Under the pieces are notes generated by a model, which made no database searches, was not told the origin of the DNA, and saw nothing but the letters and a program-made list of their open reading frames with translations. Below, one piece after another: positions 53,299 through 61,791 of a DNA stretch of 64,000 nt. Numbering within the stretch: the first letter of the stretch is position 1; every line of letters starts with the position of its first letter. This DNA is from Pontibacter oryzae (GTDB lineage Bacteria; Bacteroidota; Bacteroidia; Cytophagales; Hymenobacteraceae), in contig NZ_QWGE01000004.1 in NCBI RefSeq assembly GCF_003576375.1, forward strand, positions 1 to 64,000, given 5' to 3'. The translations under genes and the position numbers were made by a program.

Positions 53299-53583
53299 TT
53301 AGGCTCTCATTAGGCTTTCCTGCTTTGCCTCGTCCAGGGCCAGGTAAAGTGCGTCAGAGTCCAGCAGCTTGTAGGCCCTGAGGTGGCGCTGCGAGATAAA
53401 CCAGATCTCGTTGTATGTATTGCTGAGTATAAAAAAGCACTCCGATGTTTCGCTGGCATTATATACACCCAGTACTTTGTAAGCAAAGGCGGGGTCGAAG
53501 CGACCATCATTTACCGGGTGCGGCTTTACATGCTCTAAGGGCTGAAGGCTAACGTATAGTTTAGGGTTAAGGGTGATGCTCAT
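53299..53583 (-). CDS. Hypothetical protein between ccmE and the CcmD-like gene
   Basis: 94 residues, soluble, no signal peptide: SITLNPKLYVSLQPLEHVKPHPVNDGRFDPAFAYKVLGVYNASETSECFFILSNTYNEIWFISQRHLRAYKLLDSDAL. The ordered strand/helix pattern and its place between two ccm genes support a real gene. I do not recognise the family; its position suggests either a role in cytochrome maturation or a chance insertion. Confidence 0.65.
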   Translation of the reverse strand: MSITLNPKLYVSLQPLEHVKPHPVNDGRFDPAFAYKVLGVYNASETSECFFILSNTYNEIWFISQRHLRAYKLLDSDALYLALDEAKQESLMRA

Positions 53584-53645
53584 TTTTCTTAAAATTGAAA
53601 GTTATCTGAGCGCTCATACGTAAACCCGTTGGCCTTCGGCCGTCT

Positions 53646-53909
53646 TTATTCGCGCATTTGCTTCTCTAGCTTGCCTACCTTACGGTCCAGCGTTACAAGG
53701 TACAGAATCAGGCCTGCCATTACGGTGAGCAGCACAATTACCACCACGTAAATCTTGCCGTCCTGGCGCAGGGTGTCGGCCATTTCTACCTCTGGCTGTG
53801 CCGTTGCAACAGCGCTTTCGGTCTGGGCTGGCTGGGCCTGCGCTTGCTGCAAACCTGCAGTGGCACCAAGTATAAAGCACCACACTGCCAGTATTCTAAA
53901 CAGTTTCAT
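53646..53909 (-). CDS. CcmD-family protein with signal peptide
   Basis: 87 residues. An N-terminal signal sequence (KLFRILAVWCFILGATAGLQQAQA) is followed by a short acidic linker and one transmembrane helix (IYVVVIVLLTVMAGLILYLVTL) with a basic end DRKVGKLEKQMRE, the CcmD pattern. CcmD helps release holo-CcmE from the CcmABC complex. It overlaps the ccmC gene by 14 nt. The extra signal peptide is a Bacteroidota feature. Confidence 0.85.
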   Translation of the reverse strand: MKLFRILAVWCFILGATAGLQQAQAQPAQTESAVATAQPEVEMADTLRQDGKIYVVVIVLLTVMAGLILYLVTLDRKVGKLEKQMRE

Positions 53910-54561
53910 ATATGCGTTGTCTGAGTATTTCTAATCTTGATTTCACGTTAATGATCCAGATGCCGAGCAGTGTCCAGCCCAATACGGCTGGGTAAAACAC
54001 TAGGCGCAGGCTGCTATCCATGTCGTAGGTGTTAAAGCCCGGGTTGCCTCCGTTGCCGGGGTGCAGCGAGTCGGTGAGGCGCGGAAGTATAAACAGCAGC
54101 GGAATTAGGGCCGCAAAGGCAAAAATGTTATACACTGCACTGATACGTGCGCGTTGCTGTTGCTCGCTAAACGAGCTGCGCAGCACCAGGTAAGCAAAGT
54201 AAATAAGCAGGCCAATGGCCGATGCATTTTGCTTAGGGTCGTTGCTCCAGTACTCGCCCCAGGTAAACTTGGCCCACTCCATGCCGGTAACGATGCCCAG
54301 CACGCCAAACAGTATGCCTACCTTGGCTGCCTCGTAGGCTATCACATCGTTTTTAACGGTTGGGTTACGAAGGTATTTAATAGAGTATACTACTGAGATC
54401 AGCAGGATCAGGATCATGCCAAACCACATGGGCACGTGAAAGTATAAATTGCGGATGGTCTCGTTAAGGATAGCAAGCCGCGGTACTTCAGAAAGCATAC
54501 CGGCCACCACGGTAAACACCAGTAGCACAATAGCCAGTAATTTCCACCAATTCTTTCTCAT
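53896..54561 (-). CDS. ccmC: Heme-handling protein CcmC/CcsA family
   Basis: 221 residues with six transmembrane helices. The N-terminal YFHVPMWFGMILILL and the WWD-like loop WAKFTWGEYWSNDPKQNASAIGLLIYFAYLVLR belong to the CcmC/CcsA superfamily; histidines near the start and end of the loop would bind heme. CcmC loads heme onto CcmE. It lies 209 nt downstream of ccmB. Confidence 0.9.
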   Translation of the reverse strand: MRKNWWKLLAIVLLVFTVVAGMLSEVPRLAILNETIRNLYFHVPMWFGMILILLISVVYSIKYLRNPTVKNDVIAYEAAKVGILFGVLGIVTGMEWAKFTWGEYWSNDPKQNASAIGLLIYFAYLVLRSSFSEQQQRARISAVYNIFAFAALIPLLFILPRLTDSLHPGNGGNPGFNTYDMDSSLRLVFYPAVLGWTLLGIWIINVKSRLEILRQRIYETV

Positions 54562-54770
54562 TGCTTATAATCGGATGCCGGGGCTAAAGCCTTGGGCTGC
54601 ATTGCCCCGTACTCCCCGGTTTGTTTCTATACTTTATCCTAACAAATAATTTCTCAAATTCTCTCCCTCCGGAGCCGTCTGCTTTTATCCGATGTCAGAA
54701 TCGGGTTTTCCCAATTTCTTTGAAGGAGTATGCATAAACCAAGGCCAGGAAACTGTCTCGGCCGCCAGCC

Positions 54771-55439
54771 TTACGAACGCCAAAGGTACGGGAATAAGAT
54801 GTAAGATACAGTGACCACAATCATGTTTATGGCAAGCAGCGTAAGCAGTTCGTCGAGGCTGAGGCTGCGGTCAAGGCCATCCATCGCGTTTTTAGACATC
54901 CGTATCAGCATCAGCAGCATCGGCACGATCACCGGGAAGCTAAGCACGGCCATCAGAGTGCTGCTGTTGGCCGCCTTTGAGGCAATGCTCGAAATCATGG
55001 TAAGCGAGGTGGAAAAACCGATTGCGCCGAGTAGCAGGCTCAGCAAGAACATCGGAATGTCCGCCACCGGGTTGCCTAGCACAAAACCGTAAAACAGAAA
55101 GCAAATAATGGCCAATAAGAGCATTAGCAGGGTGTTATAAATGATCTTGGCCAAGATGATGCCCTGCGGGCTTACAATGGAGTAAAAGTATAGCAGGCGG
55201 CCACGGTTTTCCTGCATAAAGCTTTTAGCAATGGCATTGACCGAGGTAAACAGCAGGATAATCCAGAGCAGGGCGTTCCAGACGGGAGCCACGAGCAGGT
55301 TGGAGCGCATGCCAAAGCTGAGGTAGCATACAAACACGACACTGCCCACGTAGAGCAGCATCCCGTTCAGAGCGTACTTCTGGCGCCACTCCAGCACCAA
55401 GTCTTTCTGAATCAGGTATAAGATTTCTTTAAACAGCAC
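54771..55439 (-). CDS. ccmB: Heme exporter protein CcmB
   Basis: 222 residues with six helices. The N-terminus ILYLIQKDLVLEWRQKYALNGMLLYVGSVVFVCYLSFG is characteristic of CcmB (KDLxxExR). LLLGAIGFSTSLTMISSIASKAANSSTLMAVLSFPVIVPMLLMLIR is the conserved C-terminal half. CcmB is the permease partner of the ATPase CcmA, but no ccmA is present in the window. First gene of the ccm run on this strand. Confidence 0.92.
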   Translation of the reverse strand: MLFKEILYLIQKDLVLEWRQKYALNGMLLYVGSVVFVCYLSFGMRSNLLVAPVWNALLWIILLFTSVNAIAKSFMQENRGRLLYFYSIVSPQGIILAKIIYNTLLMLLLAIICFLFYGFVLGNPVADIPMFLLSLLLGAIGFSTSLTMISSIASKAANSSTLMAVLSFPVIVPMLLMLIRMSKNAMDGLDRSLSLDELLTLLAINMIVVTVSYILFPYLWRS

Positions 55440-55552
55440 TTTTGGGTTTTTGCTGCAAAGTTAAGCCACAAATCCTTGCAAAGGTAATTTTTAGTGAGGG
55501 ATTGCTTGCGGAGCTGCTAAGGCCTTTTATACTTTGGAGCAGGCTGAAAAGC

Positions 55553-55587
55553 AGAAAGGCACCAACCGCCAGGGTTTGTGCCTTTCT
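55553..55587 (-). terminator. Hairpin after phoU
   Basis: AGAAAGGCAC (55553-55562) pairs with GTGCCTTTCT (55578-55587). The T-rich stretch on the minus strand is modest. It lies 21 nt past the phoU stop. Confidence 0.6.
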
Positions 55588-55607
55588 GAAGTGTAGTTTT
55601 GTGCAGC

Positions 55608-56315
55608 CTACTGGGTGTTACCAGGCTTGTCGTCTTTCGGAGTTTTCTTCTTTTTCTTATCAGAACGGTGCTTTACCACTTTTGCCTCTCTGTAGAAAAT
55701 AACTTCTTCGGCAATGTTGGTTACCTGATCACCAACGCGCTCCAGTTTCTTGATGATGGAGAGCAGTGCCAGCGCTTCCGAGATTTTATTCGGGTTTTGC
55801 ACCATGTACTTTGTTACCACAGTGTCGGACTTACGGTAAATCTTGTTCAGGATCTTGTCCCGCTTGATTAGCTCTTTAGCTAGTTTGGGGTCATTGTTTT
55901 TAAAAGCGGTGCGGCAATCTTCAAACATAGCCAAGGCTTCCTCATACATAGGCAGCACTTTGGTCATTTCCATCAGCGCAGGATCCACGGGGGCTTCCAG
56001 CTTTCGGGCGAAGCGTGCAATGCCTTCAGCCGTATCGCCGATGCGTTCCAGGTTTGCGTTTATCTTAAGTATGGCCAACACCATGCGCAGGTCCACGGCA
56101 ACCGGCGTAAACAAGGCGAAGAAGTTCTCGCACATGCGGTCTATCTTCACGTCGAACTGGTTTACCTTGCGGTCCCTTTTTATTACCAGCTTAGCCAGCT
56201 CCACATCGGCGTTAACCATAGCCTCGCGGCCGCTTTGGAGTTGATACTCTACCAGGTCCCACATCTCCAGGAGCTTGGTTTTGAGGCGTTCTAATTCGGT
56301 GTCTATATGTGGCAT
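55608..56315 (-). CDS. phoU: Phosphate signalling protein PhoU
   Basis: 235 residues of two three-helix repeats. The two metal-binding-type motifs are ANLERIGDTAEGIARFA and KKLERVGDQVTNIAEEVIFY. PhoU links the Pst transporter to the PhoR-PhoB two-component system and represses the Pho regulon when phosphate is plentiful. A Lys-rich tail (KKKKKTPKDDK) is added at the end. It lies 61 nt after pstB. Confidence 0.95.
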   Translation of the reverse strand: MPHIDTELERLKTKLLEMWDLVEYQLQSGREAMVNADVELAKLVIKRDRKVNQFDVKIDRMCENFFALFTPVAVDLRMVLAILKINANLERIGDTAEGIARFARKLEAPVDPALMEMTKVLPMYEEALAMFEDCRTAFKNNDPKLAKELIKRDKILNKIYRKSDTVVTKYMVQNPNKISEALALLSIIKKLERVGDQVTNIAEEVIFYREAKVVKHRSDKKKKKTPKDDKPGNTQ

Positions 56316-56376
56316 TTAGGTGGTATGTTTAATAAGGTGAGAATCTACAAGTATACGGCAGGCTACTGCAAGGGTA

Positions 56377-57141
56377 TCAACCAAAGCGGCCCGTGATATA
56401 GTTTTGGGTGCGCTCATCCTTGGGGCTTGTAAACATTGTTTTCGTTTTGTTAAACTCCACCAGTTCACCCATATAGAAAAAGGCTGTATGATCGCTAACG
56501 CGGCCTGCCTGCTGCATGTTATGCGTTACAATTACAATCGTGTAATCGGTTTTCAGTTCGTAGATCAGCTCTTCCACCTTCGCGGTAGAGATTGGGTCCA
56601 GGGCTGAGGCCGGCTCATCCATCAGCAGTACGGATGGCGAGATTGCTAGCGCACGCGCAATGCACAAGCGCTGCTGCTGGCCACCCGACAGCGCCAGGGC
56701 AGATTTGTGCAGCTTGTCCTTTACCTCGTCCCACAAGGCGGCACGCTTCAGCGATGTTTCAGCGGCCTCTTCCAGCACCGATTTCTTCTTGATGCCCTGT
56801 ATCTTCAGCCCGTATACCACGTTTTCGAAAATGCTCTTTGGGAAAGGGTTCGGCTTCTGGAAAACCATTCCTACTTCCTTTCGCAGCTCATCCACACGGA
56901 TATTTTTCTGATAGATGTCCTTGCCGTCCAGCAAGATCTGGCCCTCTACCTTAAAACCATCAATGTAGTCGTTCATGCGGTTGAAGGTACGCAGGAAGGT
57001 AGACTTGCCGCAGCCCGATGGGCCGATAAAGGCAGTAACCGCCTTCTCTTCCATACCAATGTTGATGTTCTTCAGCGCATGAAAGTCGCCGTAGTATGCA
57101 TCGAGGTTTATAGCCTCCAGCTTATTCGTTTTTTTGCTCAT
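56377..57141 (-). CDS. pstB: Phosphate ABC transporter ATPase PstB
   Basis: 254 residues. [44 protein letters not shown] is the diagnostic PstB N-terminal block with Walker [17 protein letters not shown] is a PstB-specific Q-loop, [36 protein letters not shown] the signature and Walker B, and [21 protein letters not shown] the H-loop. Powers phosphate uptake. It starts 7 nt after the pstA stop. Confidence 0.97.
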   Translation of the reverse strand: MSKKTNKLEAINLDAYYGDFHALKNINIGMEEKAVTAFIGPSGCGKSTFLRTFNRMNDYIDGFKVEGQILLDGKDIYQKNIRVDELRKEVGMVFQKPNPFPKSIFENVVYGLKIQGIKKKSVLEEAAETSLKRAALWDEVKDKLHKSALALSGGQQQRLCIARALAISPSVLLMDEPASALDPISTAKVEELIYELKTDYTIVIVTHNMQQAGRVSDHTAFFYMGELVEFNKTKTMFTSPKDERTQNYITGRFG

Positions 57142-57147
57142 GGAGTG

Positions 57148-58005
57148 TTACCACTTAACTTTTTTCTGCTGTTTGTTGCGTAAGTATACGGCAATGCCAT
57201 TCAGCAGGAAGGTGATGATCAATAGTATAATAATAGCCGCGGCAGCGTTTGTCAGGAATGCCTCCTGCGGTCTGGAGGTCCAGTTAAAGATCTGGATTGG
57301 CAATACCGTAAACTCATCCATCGGTGTGGACGGTGTAAAGGGTACATAAGCCAATGCTCCGATCACGATAAGTGGTGCTGCCTCGCCAACTGCCCTGGAC
57401 AGCGCCAGGATAATGCCTGTAAGTATGCCCCCGAAGGAAGCAGGCAGTACCTGGTTCCATACGGTTTGCCACTTCGAGGCACCCAGTGCATAAGAGCCGT
57501 CGCGGATGCTTCGGGGCACTGCCTTAATAGCCTCACGAGTAGTTACAATGATTATCGGCAAAATAAGCAGCGATAGCGTAAGGGCACCTGCAAGCAGGCT
57601 GCCACCCAAGCGCATCTGGCGCACAAAAACCTCCAGGCCAAGCAAACCATAAATAATGGAAGGCACACCCGCTAGGTTGGCAATGTTTATCTCCAGAAAG
57701 TTAGCCATTTTATTCTTCTTGCCATACTCTTCGAGGTATACACCGGCAGCCACCCCTAGCGGGAAGGCAATAATTGTGGTTAATACCAGAATCCAGAGCG
57801 TGCCTACCCAAGCGGTAAGTATACCGGCACGGCTGGCCCTGCGCGATGGCAGGCTTGTAAGAAAGTCCCAATCGATGCGCGCAATGCCCTCTGCGATAAT
57901 ATCGAAAAGGAACACTGCCAGCACAACCAAGCCAATGAAGGTGCAAAAGATGCCGAAAACCTGGAAGGCCTTATCCTTTAGCCTGTTTATGTCAGAGTTA
58001 GTCAT
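57148..58005 (-). CDS. pstA: Phosphate ABC transporter permease PstA
   Basis: 285 residues with six helices. The binding-protein-dependent transport motif is EAIKAVPRSIRDGSYALGASKWQTVWNQVLPASFGGILTGIILALSRAVGEAAPLIVIGA, the EAA loop that contacts PstB. The beginning of the domain contains SRAGILTAWVGTLWILVLTTIIAFPLGVAAGVYLEEYG. It overlaps pstC by 8 nt, so the two permeases are translationally coupled. Confidence 0.95.
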   Translation of the reverse strand: MTNSDINRLKDKAFQVFGIFCTFIGLVVLAVFLFDIIAEGIARIDWDFLTSLPSRRASRAGILTAWVGTLWILVLTTIIAFPLGVAAGVYLEEYGKKNKMANFLEINIANLAGVPSIIYGLLGLEVFVRQMRLGGSLLAGALTLSLLILPIIIVTTREAIKAVPRSIRDGSYALGASKWQTVWNQVLPASFGGILTGIILALSRAVGEAAPLIVIGALAYVPFTPSTPMDEFTVLPIQIFNWTSRPQEAFLTNAAAAIIILLIITFLLNGIAVYLRNKQQKKVKW

Positions 58006-58873
58006 ATTTTTCCTGGTATTTCTTTTTGATCCAGAAGCTGAGGTTGTTCAGCGCAAACGTGAAAACGAAGAGGGTTATACCTGCCGCAAAAATGGTTTTG
58101 TACTCCAATGACCCCTGCGGCACATCGCCTAAACTCACCTGCACAATGTAGGTGGTAATCGTCTCGATAGGCACCAAGGGGTTTAGGGTAAGGCGCGGCT
58201 GCTGGCCAGCGGCCACTGCCACGATCATGGTTTCGCCCACGGCTCTGGAGATAGCAAGTATAACCGATACGATTATGCCCGATGAGGCAGCTGGCACCAT
58301 TACGCCGAAGGAAGTTTGCAAGCGGGTAGAGCCCATTCCATACGCTGCTTCGCGTAGGGAGCGGGGCACAGAGCTAATGGCATCTTCGCTAAGCGAGGAA
58401 ATCATGGGGATGATCATGATTCCCATGACGATACCTGCGGAAAGGGCGTTGAAACCGGCCAGTGAAGGTATGAACTGTTGCAAGAAGGGCGTTACCACTG
58501 TTAAGGCAAAAAAACCATATACAACCGTTGGGATGGTTGCAAGCACCTCTAGCAACGGCTTCACAACCTGCTTGAGAGTGGCGTGCGCATACTCGTTTAA
58601 GTAAACGGCAATGGTTAGCCCGATAGGGAGCGCCACGGCAATAGCCACGCCTGTGGTTAAGAGTGTGCCCGCCACCAGTGGCATAATGCCAAATTTTTTA
58701 TCTGCAAACAGCGGTGTCCATTCTTTCTCGGTGAGGAACTCTGCAAGCGACACTACTCTGAAGAAGCTGATGGACTCTGATAGCAGCACCCAGATGATGC
58801 CGGCAGTGATGAGTATTGTGATTACGGCAGCTAACCACAACAAGCCCTCGATAACTTTCTCTGATACTCTCAA
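57998..58873 (-). CDS. pstC: Phosphate ABC transporter permease PstC
   Basis: 291 residues with six helices. GTLLTTGVAIAVALPIGLTIAVYLNEYA and the EAA loop EDAISSVPRSLREAAYGMGSTRLQTSFGVMVPAASSGIIVSVILAISRAVGETMIVAVAAG mark PstC. It forms the heterodimeric channel with PstA. It is 81 nt downstream of pstS. Confidence 0.95.
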   Translation of the reverse strand: MRVSEKVIEGLLWLAAVITILITAGIIWVLLSESISFFRVVSLAEFLTEKEWTPLFADKKFGIMPLVAGTLLTTGVAIAVALPIGLTIAVYLNEYAHATLKQVVKPLLEVLATIPTVVYGFFALTVVTPFLQQFIPSLAGFNALSAGIVMGIMIIPMISSLSEDAISSVPRSLREAAYGMGSTRLQTSFGVMVPAASSGIIVSVILAISRAVGETMIVAVAAGQQPRLTLNPLVPIETITTYIVQVSLGDVPQGSLEYKTIFAAGITLFVFTFALNNLSFWIKKKYQEKYD

Positions 58874-58954
58874 GGTGCTGTTTCTTGTTAAAGGCGCAGG
58901 CAGGGCAGCAAATTTACATGCCGCACTGCCTGCGCTTTATATTATAGTTGGATT

Positions 58955-59938
58955 TTACTTTTGAGCACCTTTTGCAAATTGCTCGAACTTCTGCTTCTGC
59001 TCTTTGTACAGCTCGTCAGGCAGCGGAATGTAGCCTACTTCCTGGCTTAGCTCACCTGCGTTATCCAGATAGAAGTTGATAAAGGTGATGACTTCAGGGC
59101 GCGCCGTAGCTTTTGAGTTTACATAGATGTATAGCGGGCGGGAAAGCGGCGCATACGAACCGTCTTTAACAGTCTCCAGCGATGGAAGGATCGCGCCTTT
59201 TCCGTTGCTGTCGTCCATATCGTCTACTGGCACAGCCTTAAGCTTACTCTGGTTTTCCTCGAAATAAGCAAACCCGAAGAAGCCCAGAGCATAAGGATCT
59301 GTTGATACGCCTTGTACCAGTACGTTATCATCCTCGCTGGCTGTATAGTCGCCGCGGCTAGAGTGGCTCTCGCCTACAACTGCCTCTGTAAAATAATCAT
59401 AGGTGCCAGACTCAACACCAGGGCCATACAGGTGCAGCTCTTTATCAGGCCACTCCGGGCGGATCTGGTTCCATTTTTTGATAGTGCCTTGTGCAGCCGG
59501 CTCCCATATTTTCTTTAGCTCAGCTACTGTAATGTCTTTTACCCAATCGTTTTCCGGGTGCACCACTACAGTTAGGCCATCATAAGCTACCGAAAGTTCA
59601 ACATAAGTAATGCCGTTTGCCTGCGCAAGGCTATCCTCAGACGGTTTCATCTGGCGCGATGCATCTACAATGTCGATATCGCCTCGGGTAAACTTCTTCA
59701 TACCTCCCCCGGTACCTGAAACGCCTACTGTTACTTTCACGTCAGGGGCTTCAGCACGAAACTCCTCCGCCACGGCCTCTGTAATAGGGTATACTGTAGA
59801 AGATCCGTCGATCTGGATGCTTCCAGAAAGGCTAGATCCACCTTCAGCATTCTCTGAATTACCACCGCAGGCGCTGAAGAGCATCGTAGCGCCCAGCAGC
59901 ATGGCAGCGTTTAGATTGTTAAGCTTTAAGTTAAGCAT
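58955..59938 (-). CDS. pstS: Phosphate-binding lipoprotein PstS
   Basis: 327 residues. The lipobox FSAC gives lipidated Cys24, followed by a Gly/Ser/Asn/Glu linker. Phosphate-binding motifs are visible: IDGSSTVYPITEAVAEEF (the SSTVxP loop), VSGTGGGMKKFTRGDIDIVDASRQM and GPGVESGTYDYFTEAV. It captures phosphate after porin entry and passes it to PstCA. First gene of pstSCAB-phoU and downstream of the phosphate-selective-porin-like gene. Confidence 0.95.
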   Translation of the reverse strand: MLNLKLNNLNAAMLLGATMLFSACGGNSENAEGGSSLSGSIQIDGSSTVYPITEAVAEEFRAEAPDVKVTVGVSGTGGGMKKFTRGDIDIVDASRQMKPSEDSLAQANGITYVELSVAYDGLTVVVHPENDWVKDITVAELKKIWEPAAQGTIKKWNQIRPEWPDKELHLYGPGVESGTYDYFTEAVVGESHSSRGDYTASEDDNVLVQGVSTDPYALGFFGFAYFEENQSKLKAVPVDDMDDSNGKGAILPSLETVKDGSYAPLSRPLYIYVNSKATARPEVITFINFYLDNAGELSQEVGYIPLPDELYKEQKQKFEQFAKGAQK

Positions 59939-60054
59939 AAGTCAGTGTTTGGTTTAGTTGAGTGTCTTTTATGATTTGTTCAGCAGGCATCAGTAATTTT
60001 TTGCTTTATACTTAGATGCCATATAAGTAGTTATGAAAGTGCAGTTGGCAGGCG

Positions 60055-61239
60055 TTATAGGGCCACTTCCATCTGCAACCTGAACAAGTAAGCGTTCTCC
60101 CGCCCAGGCTGGTCCTGAAGCGTTACGTCGCTTTGTACCTTTAGGCTGTGGCCTGAGATATATTTGGATAATCCCAGTGTATACTGCTCTTGTGAACGTA
60201 AGTTGGTGGCTTTGTCAGGATTGTAAGTTGTGTAGCGGCCCGCAACTTCCCAATTGCTCGGGAAAAGGTAACCAGCCTGAATATTAAAAGCATTTCCGGT
60301 TACAAATGTCTCCTCAACAGCTCCATCATCGCTTCTTAAAACCACAGGTCCGGCAGGGGCAGTTTTATTGGCGTATTCTGCCATAGAAGAGAAACCTCTA
60401 TATTTGAACATGTAGTCTACAAACAGTGTACGCAGGTCGCGCTCATCTACTAAAAAGTCGCCTAACTGGCCACCTTCTCTAGAAGCATTATCATTAAAGT
60501 TGTACGCAGCTGCAATAGCCAACTTAGGTGTCTCTTCGCGTACCAGATCGCTGCCTACATAAGCACCGCCTCCCTCAAACTCCCCGAAAGGCATTACCTC
60601 AATTTTAGCAGTATAATCGTAGCCGCCGGCATTGTTCACCGTAATATCGCGGCCCTCGCCCATAGAAATAGAGCCAGACTCTCTGACAACGGTAGTACCC
60701 ATTGTATGGGTGTGGTGTAGTTGCAGACCCGCGTCACGGTCAATGTTAAAGCGGGAGTTTAGTAAGCTTCGGTCTACGAACTGCATTTTCTGAGAAGAGA
60801 TGATCCGCTCGCGGTTACCAGGCAGTTTTGTTTGGCCTACCCAAAGCTCCCAGTTTGGAGCGAAATTCCACATAGCTACCGCGTCTAAAATAATATTGTC
60901 GGCGTTGTTGAACCTGGCAGGATCGTCGTTGCCGATGTCGCTGTTACTAAGGCCCAACTCTATTTTATACTCTAGTTTAGGCGAGTAGGCGAAGCCTTCA
61001 AACTTAAGACGGGCTCTACGGATCAGAAAACGGTCGTCCAACTGATCGGTGCTGTTGTTGATGGCACCTTGGTACAACATCTGAAAACGGGTGCCCAACT
61101 TAAGGCTGAAGGAAGAGTCGGCGGCTATAAACTGCAGGCCCTTGCCAAATTTACTTTTGTTAACAGTTTGAGCCTCTGCGGTGTTTAAGGCAAGGCATGC
61201 TAGCGCTACAATAAGTGCGCCTCTCAGCTTTTTGTACAC
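60055..61239 (-). CDS. Phosphate-selective porin O/P-family outer-membrane porin
   Basis: 394 residues. A signal peptide (YKKLRGALIVALACLALNTAEA) is followed by a beta barrel with the OprO/OprP-type beginning FGKGLQFIAADSSFSLKLGTRFQMLYQG and RFLIRRARLKFEGFAYSPKLEYKIELGLS. It then has WNFAPNWELWVGQTKLPGNRERIISSQKMQFVDRSLLNSRFN and the aromatic end FRLQMEVAL. Placed upstream of pstS, it likely admits phosphate or polyphosphate across the outer membrane. A 116-nt gap separates it from pstS. Confidence 0.9.
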   Translation of the reverse strand: MYKKLRGALIVALACLALNTAEAQTVNKSKFGKGLQFIAADSSFSLKLGTRFQMLYQGAINNSTDQLDDRFLIRRARLKFEGFAYSPKLEYKIELGLSNSDIGNDDPARFNNADNIILDAVAMWNFAPNWELWVGQTKLPGNRERIISSQKMQFVDRSLLNSRFNIDRDAGLQLHHTHTMGTTVVRESGSISMGEGRDITVNNAGGYDYTAKIEVMPFGEFEGGGAYVGSDLVREETPKLAIAAAYNFNDNASREGGQLGDFLVDERDLRTLFVDYMFKYRGFSSMAEYANKTAPAGPVVLRSDDGAVEETFVTGNAFNIQAGYLFPSNWEVAGRYTTYNPDKATNLRSQEQYTLGLSKYISGHSLKVQSDVTLQDQPGRENAYLFRLQMEVAL

Positions 61240-61363
61240 GGTACTATTTGTTTGGTGAGAAAATTACTTTGCTAAATGGCTGTTAGTTATTTTAACCTAT
61301 CTAACTAAACAAGTATGCTTTCTGGCTCTGAATAGTAAGTGCAGAAAGTGTTTTTATACTTGC

Positions 61364-61398
61364 CCGGCAACTGTAGTTAGTCAGGCTGCAGTTGCCGG
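61364..61398. terminator. Hairpin in the divergent region
   Basis: CCGGCAACTG (61364-61373) and CAGTTGCCGG (61389-61398) pair perfectly. There is no gene ending here, so it may be a 5' UTR structure of the porin transcript rather than a terminator. Confidence 0.4.
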
Positions 61399-61505
61399 TC
61401 CACTCTTTCTTTTGCCTTAGCACCGCCTTAGTCAGGGGCGGCAACAGTGGCTTCCGAAATCTTGGTGCAAAATAAGTGTATTACTGTTACTGCTGCTTTA
61501 CCGCA

Positions 61506-61523
61506 ATGTTAAGCTAATGTTAA
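61506..61523 (-). promoter_or_regulatory. Pho-box-like direct repeat pair
   Basis: ATGTTAA at 61506-61512 and 61517-61523, that is TTAACAT-4 bp-TTAACAT on the minus strand. This 7+4 geometry is that of PhoB/PhoP dimer sites. It faces the porin-pst side, but no good -7 element follows at the expected distance. Confidence 0.45.
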
Positions 61524-61708
61524 CATTTAAAGGTTGCCGCTTAGCGTCCTGTTTTGTGTAAACAGCTGCATATTAACAATGTATAGCGTGCCTGAGGAAG
61601 TGAGCACACAGGCTATACGTTAAATTAGGCATGCTTAATATTATGGTAATGTGCAGTTAAAAGTGCGGTAAAGCTACCGTAACCCCAGCTTAACACAAGC
61701 AAGCGTTA

Positions 61709-61752
61709 CTTAACGGTATCATAACTCCGACTTAAAGCTGGCTTAAACTAGC
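61709..61752 (+). promoter_or_regulatory. Pho-box-like array, four 11-bp direct repeats
   Basis: CTTAAC, CATAAC, CTTAAA and CTTAAA begin at 61709, 61720, 61731 and 61742, exactly one helical turn (11 bp) apart. PhoB-type regulators bind tandem 11-bp direct repeats of this kind; the B. subtilis PhoP box TTAACA is similar. The array ends 5 nt before the -7 element, replacing a -33 box, as in activator-dependent pho promoters. Confidence 0.65.
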
Positions 61753-61757
61753 CGCTA

Positions 61758-61765
61758 TACTTTTG
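61758..61765 (+). promoter_or_regulatory. -7 element of the TonB-dependent receptor gene
   Basis: TACTTTTG matches TAnnTTTG. It lies 26 nt before the start codon, with no TTG at -33 but four Pho-box-like repeats in its place. Confidence 0.6.
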
Positions 61766-61791
61766 CAGCGAGACTAAACAACAGTACTTCA

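Larger units (their letters stand above)
61240..61791. other. Divergent regulatory region between the porin-pst genes and a TonB-dependent receptor
   Basis: 552 nt without a gene. It holds a stable hairpin (61364-61398), an 11-bp-spaced direct repeat ATGTTAA (61506-61523), a four-fold 11-bp-periodic array of CTTAAC-like boxes (61709-61752) and a -7 element (61758-61765). Its makeup strongly suggests phosphate-responsive control in one or both directions. Confidence 0.65.

Noticed and set aside
61662..61678. Palindromic CGGTAAAGCTACCG in the divergent regulatory region
   Set aside because: Short and not in register with the 11-bp arrays; could not be tied to a regulator.
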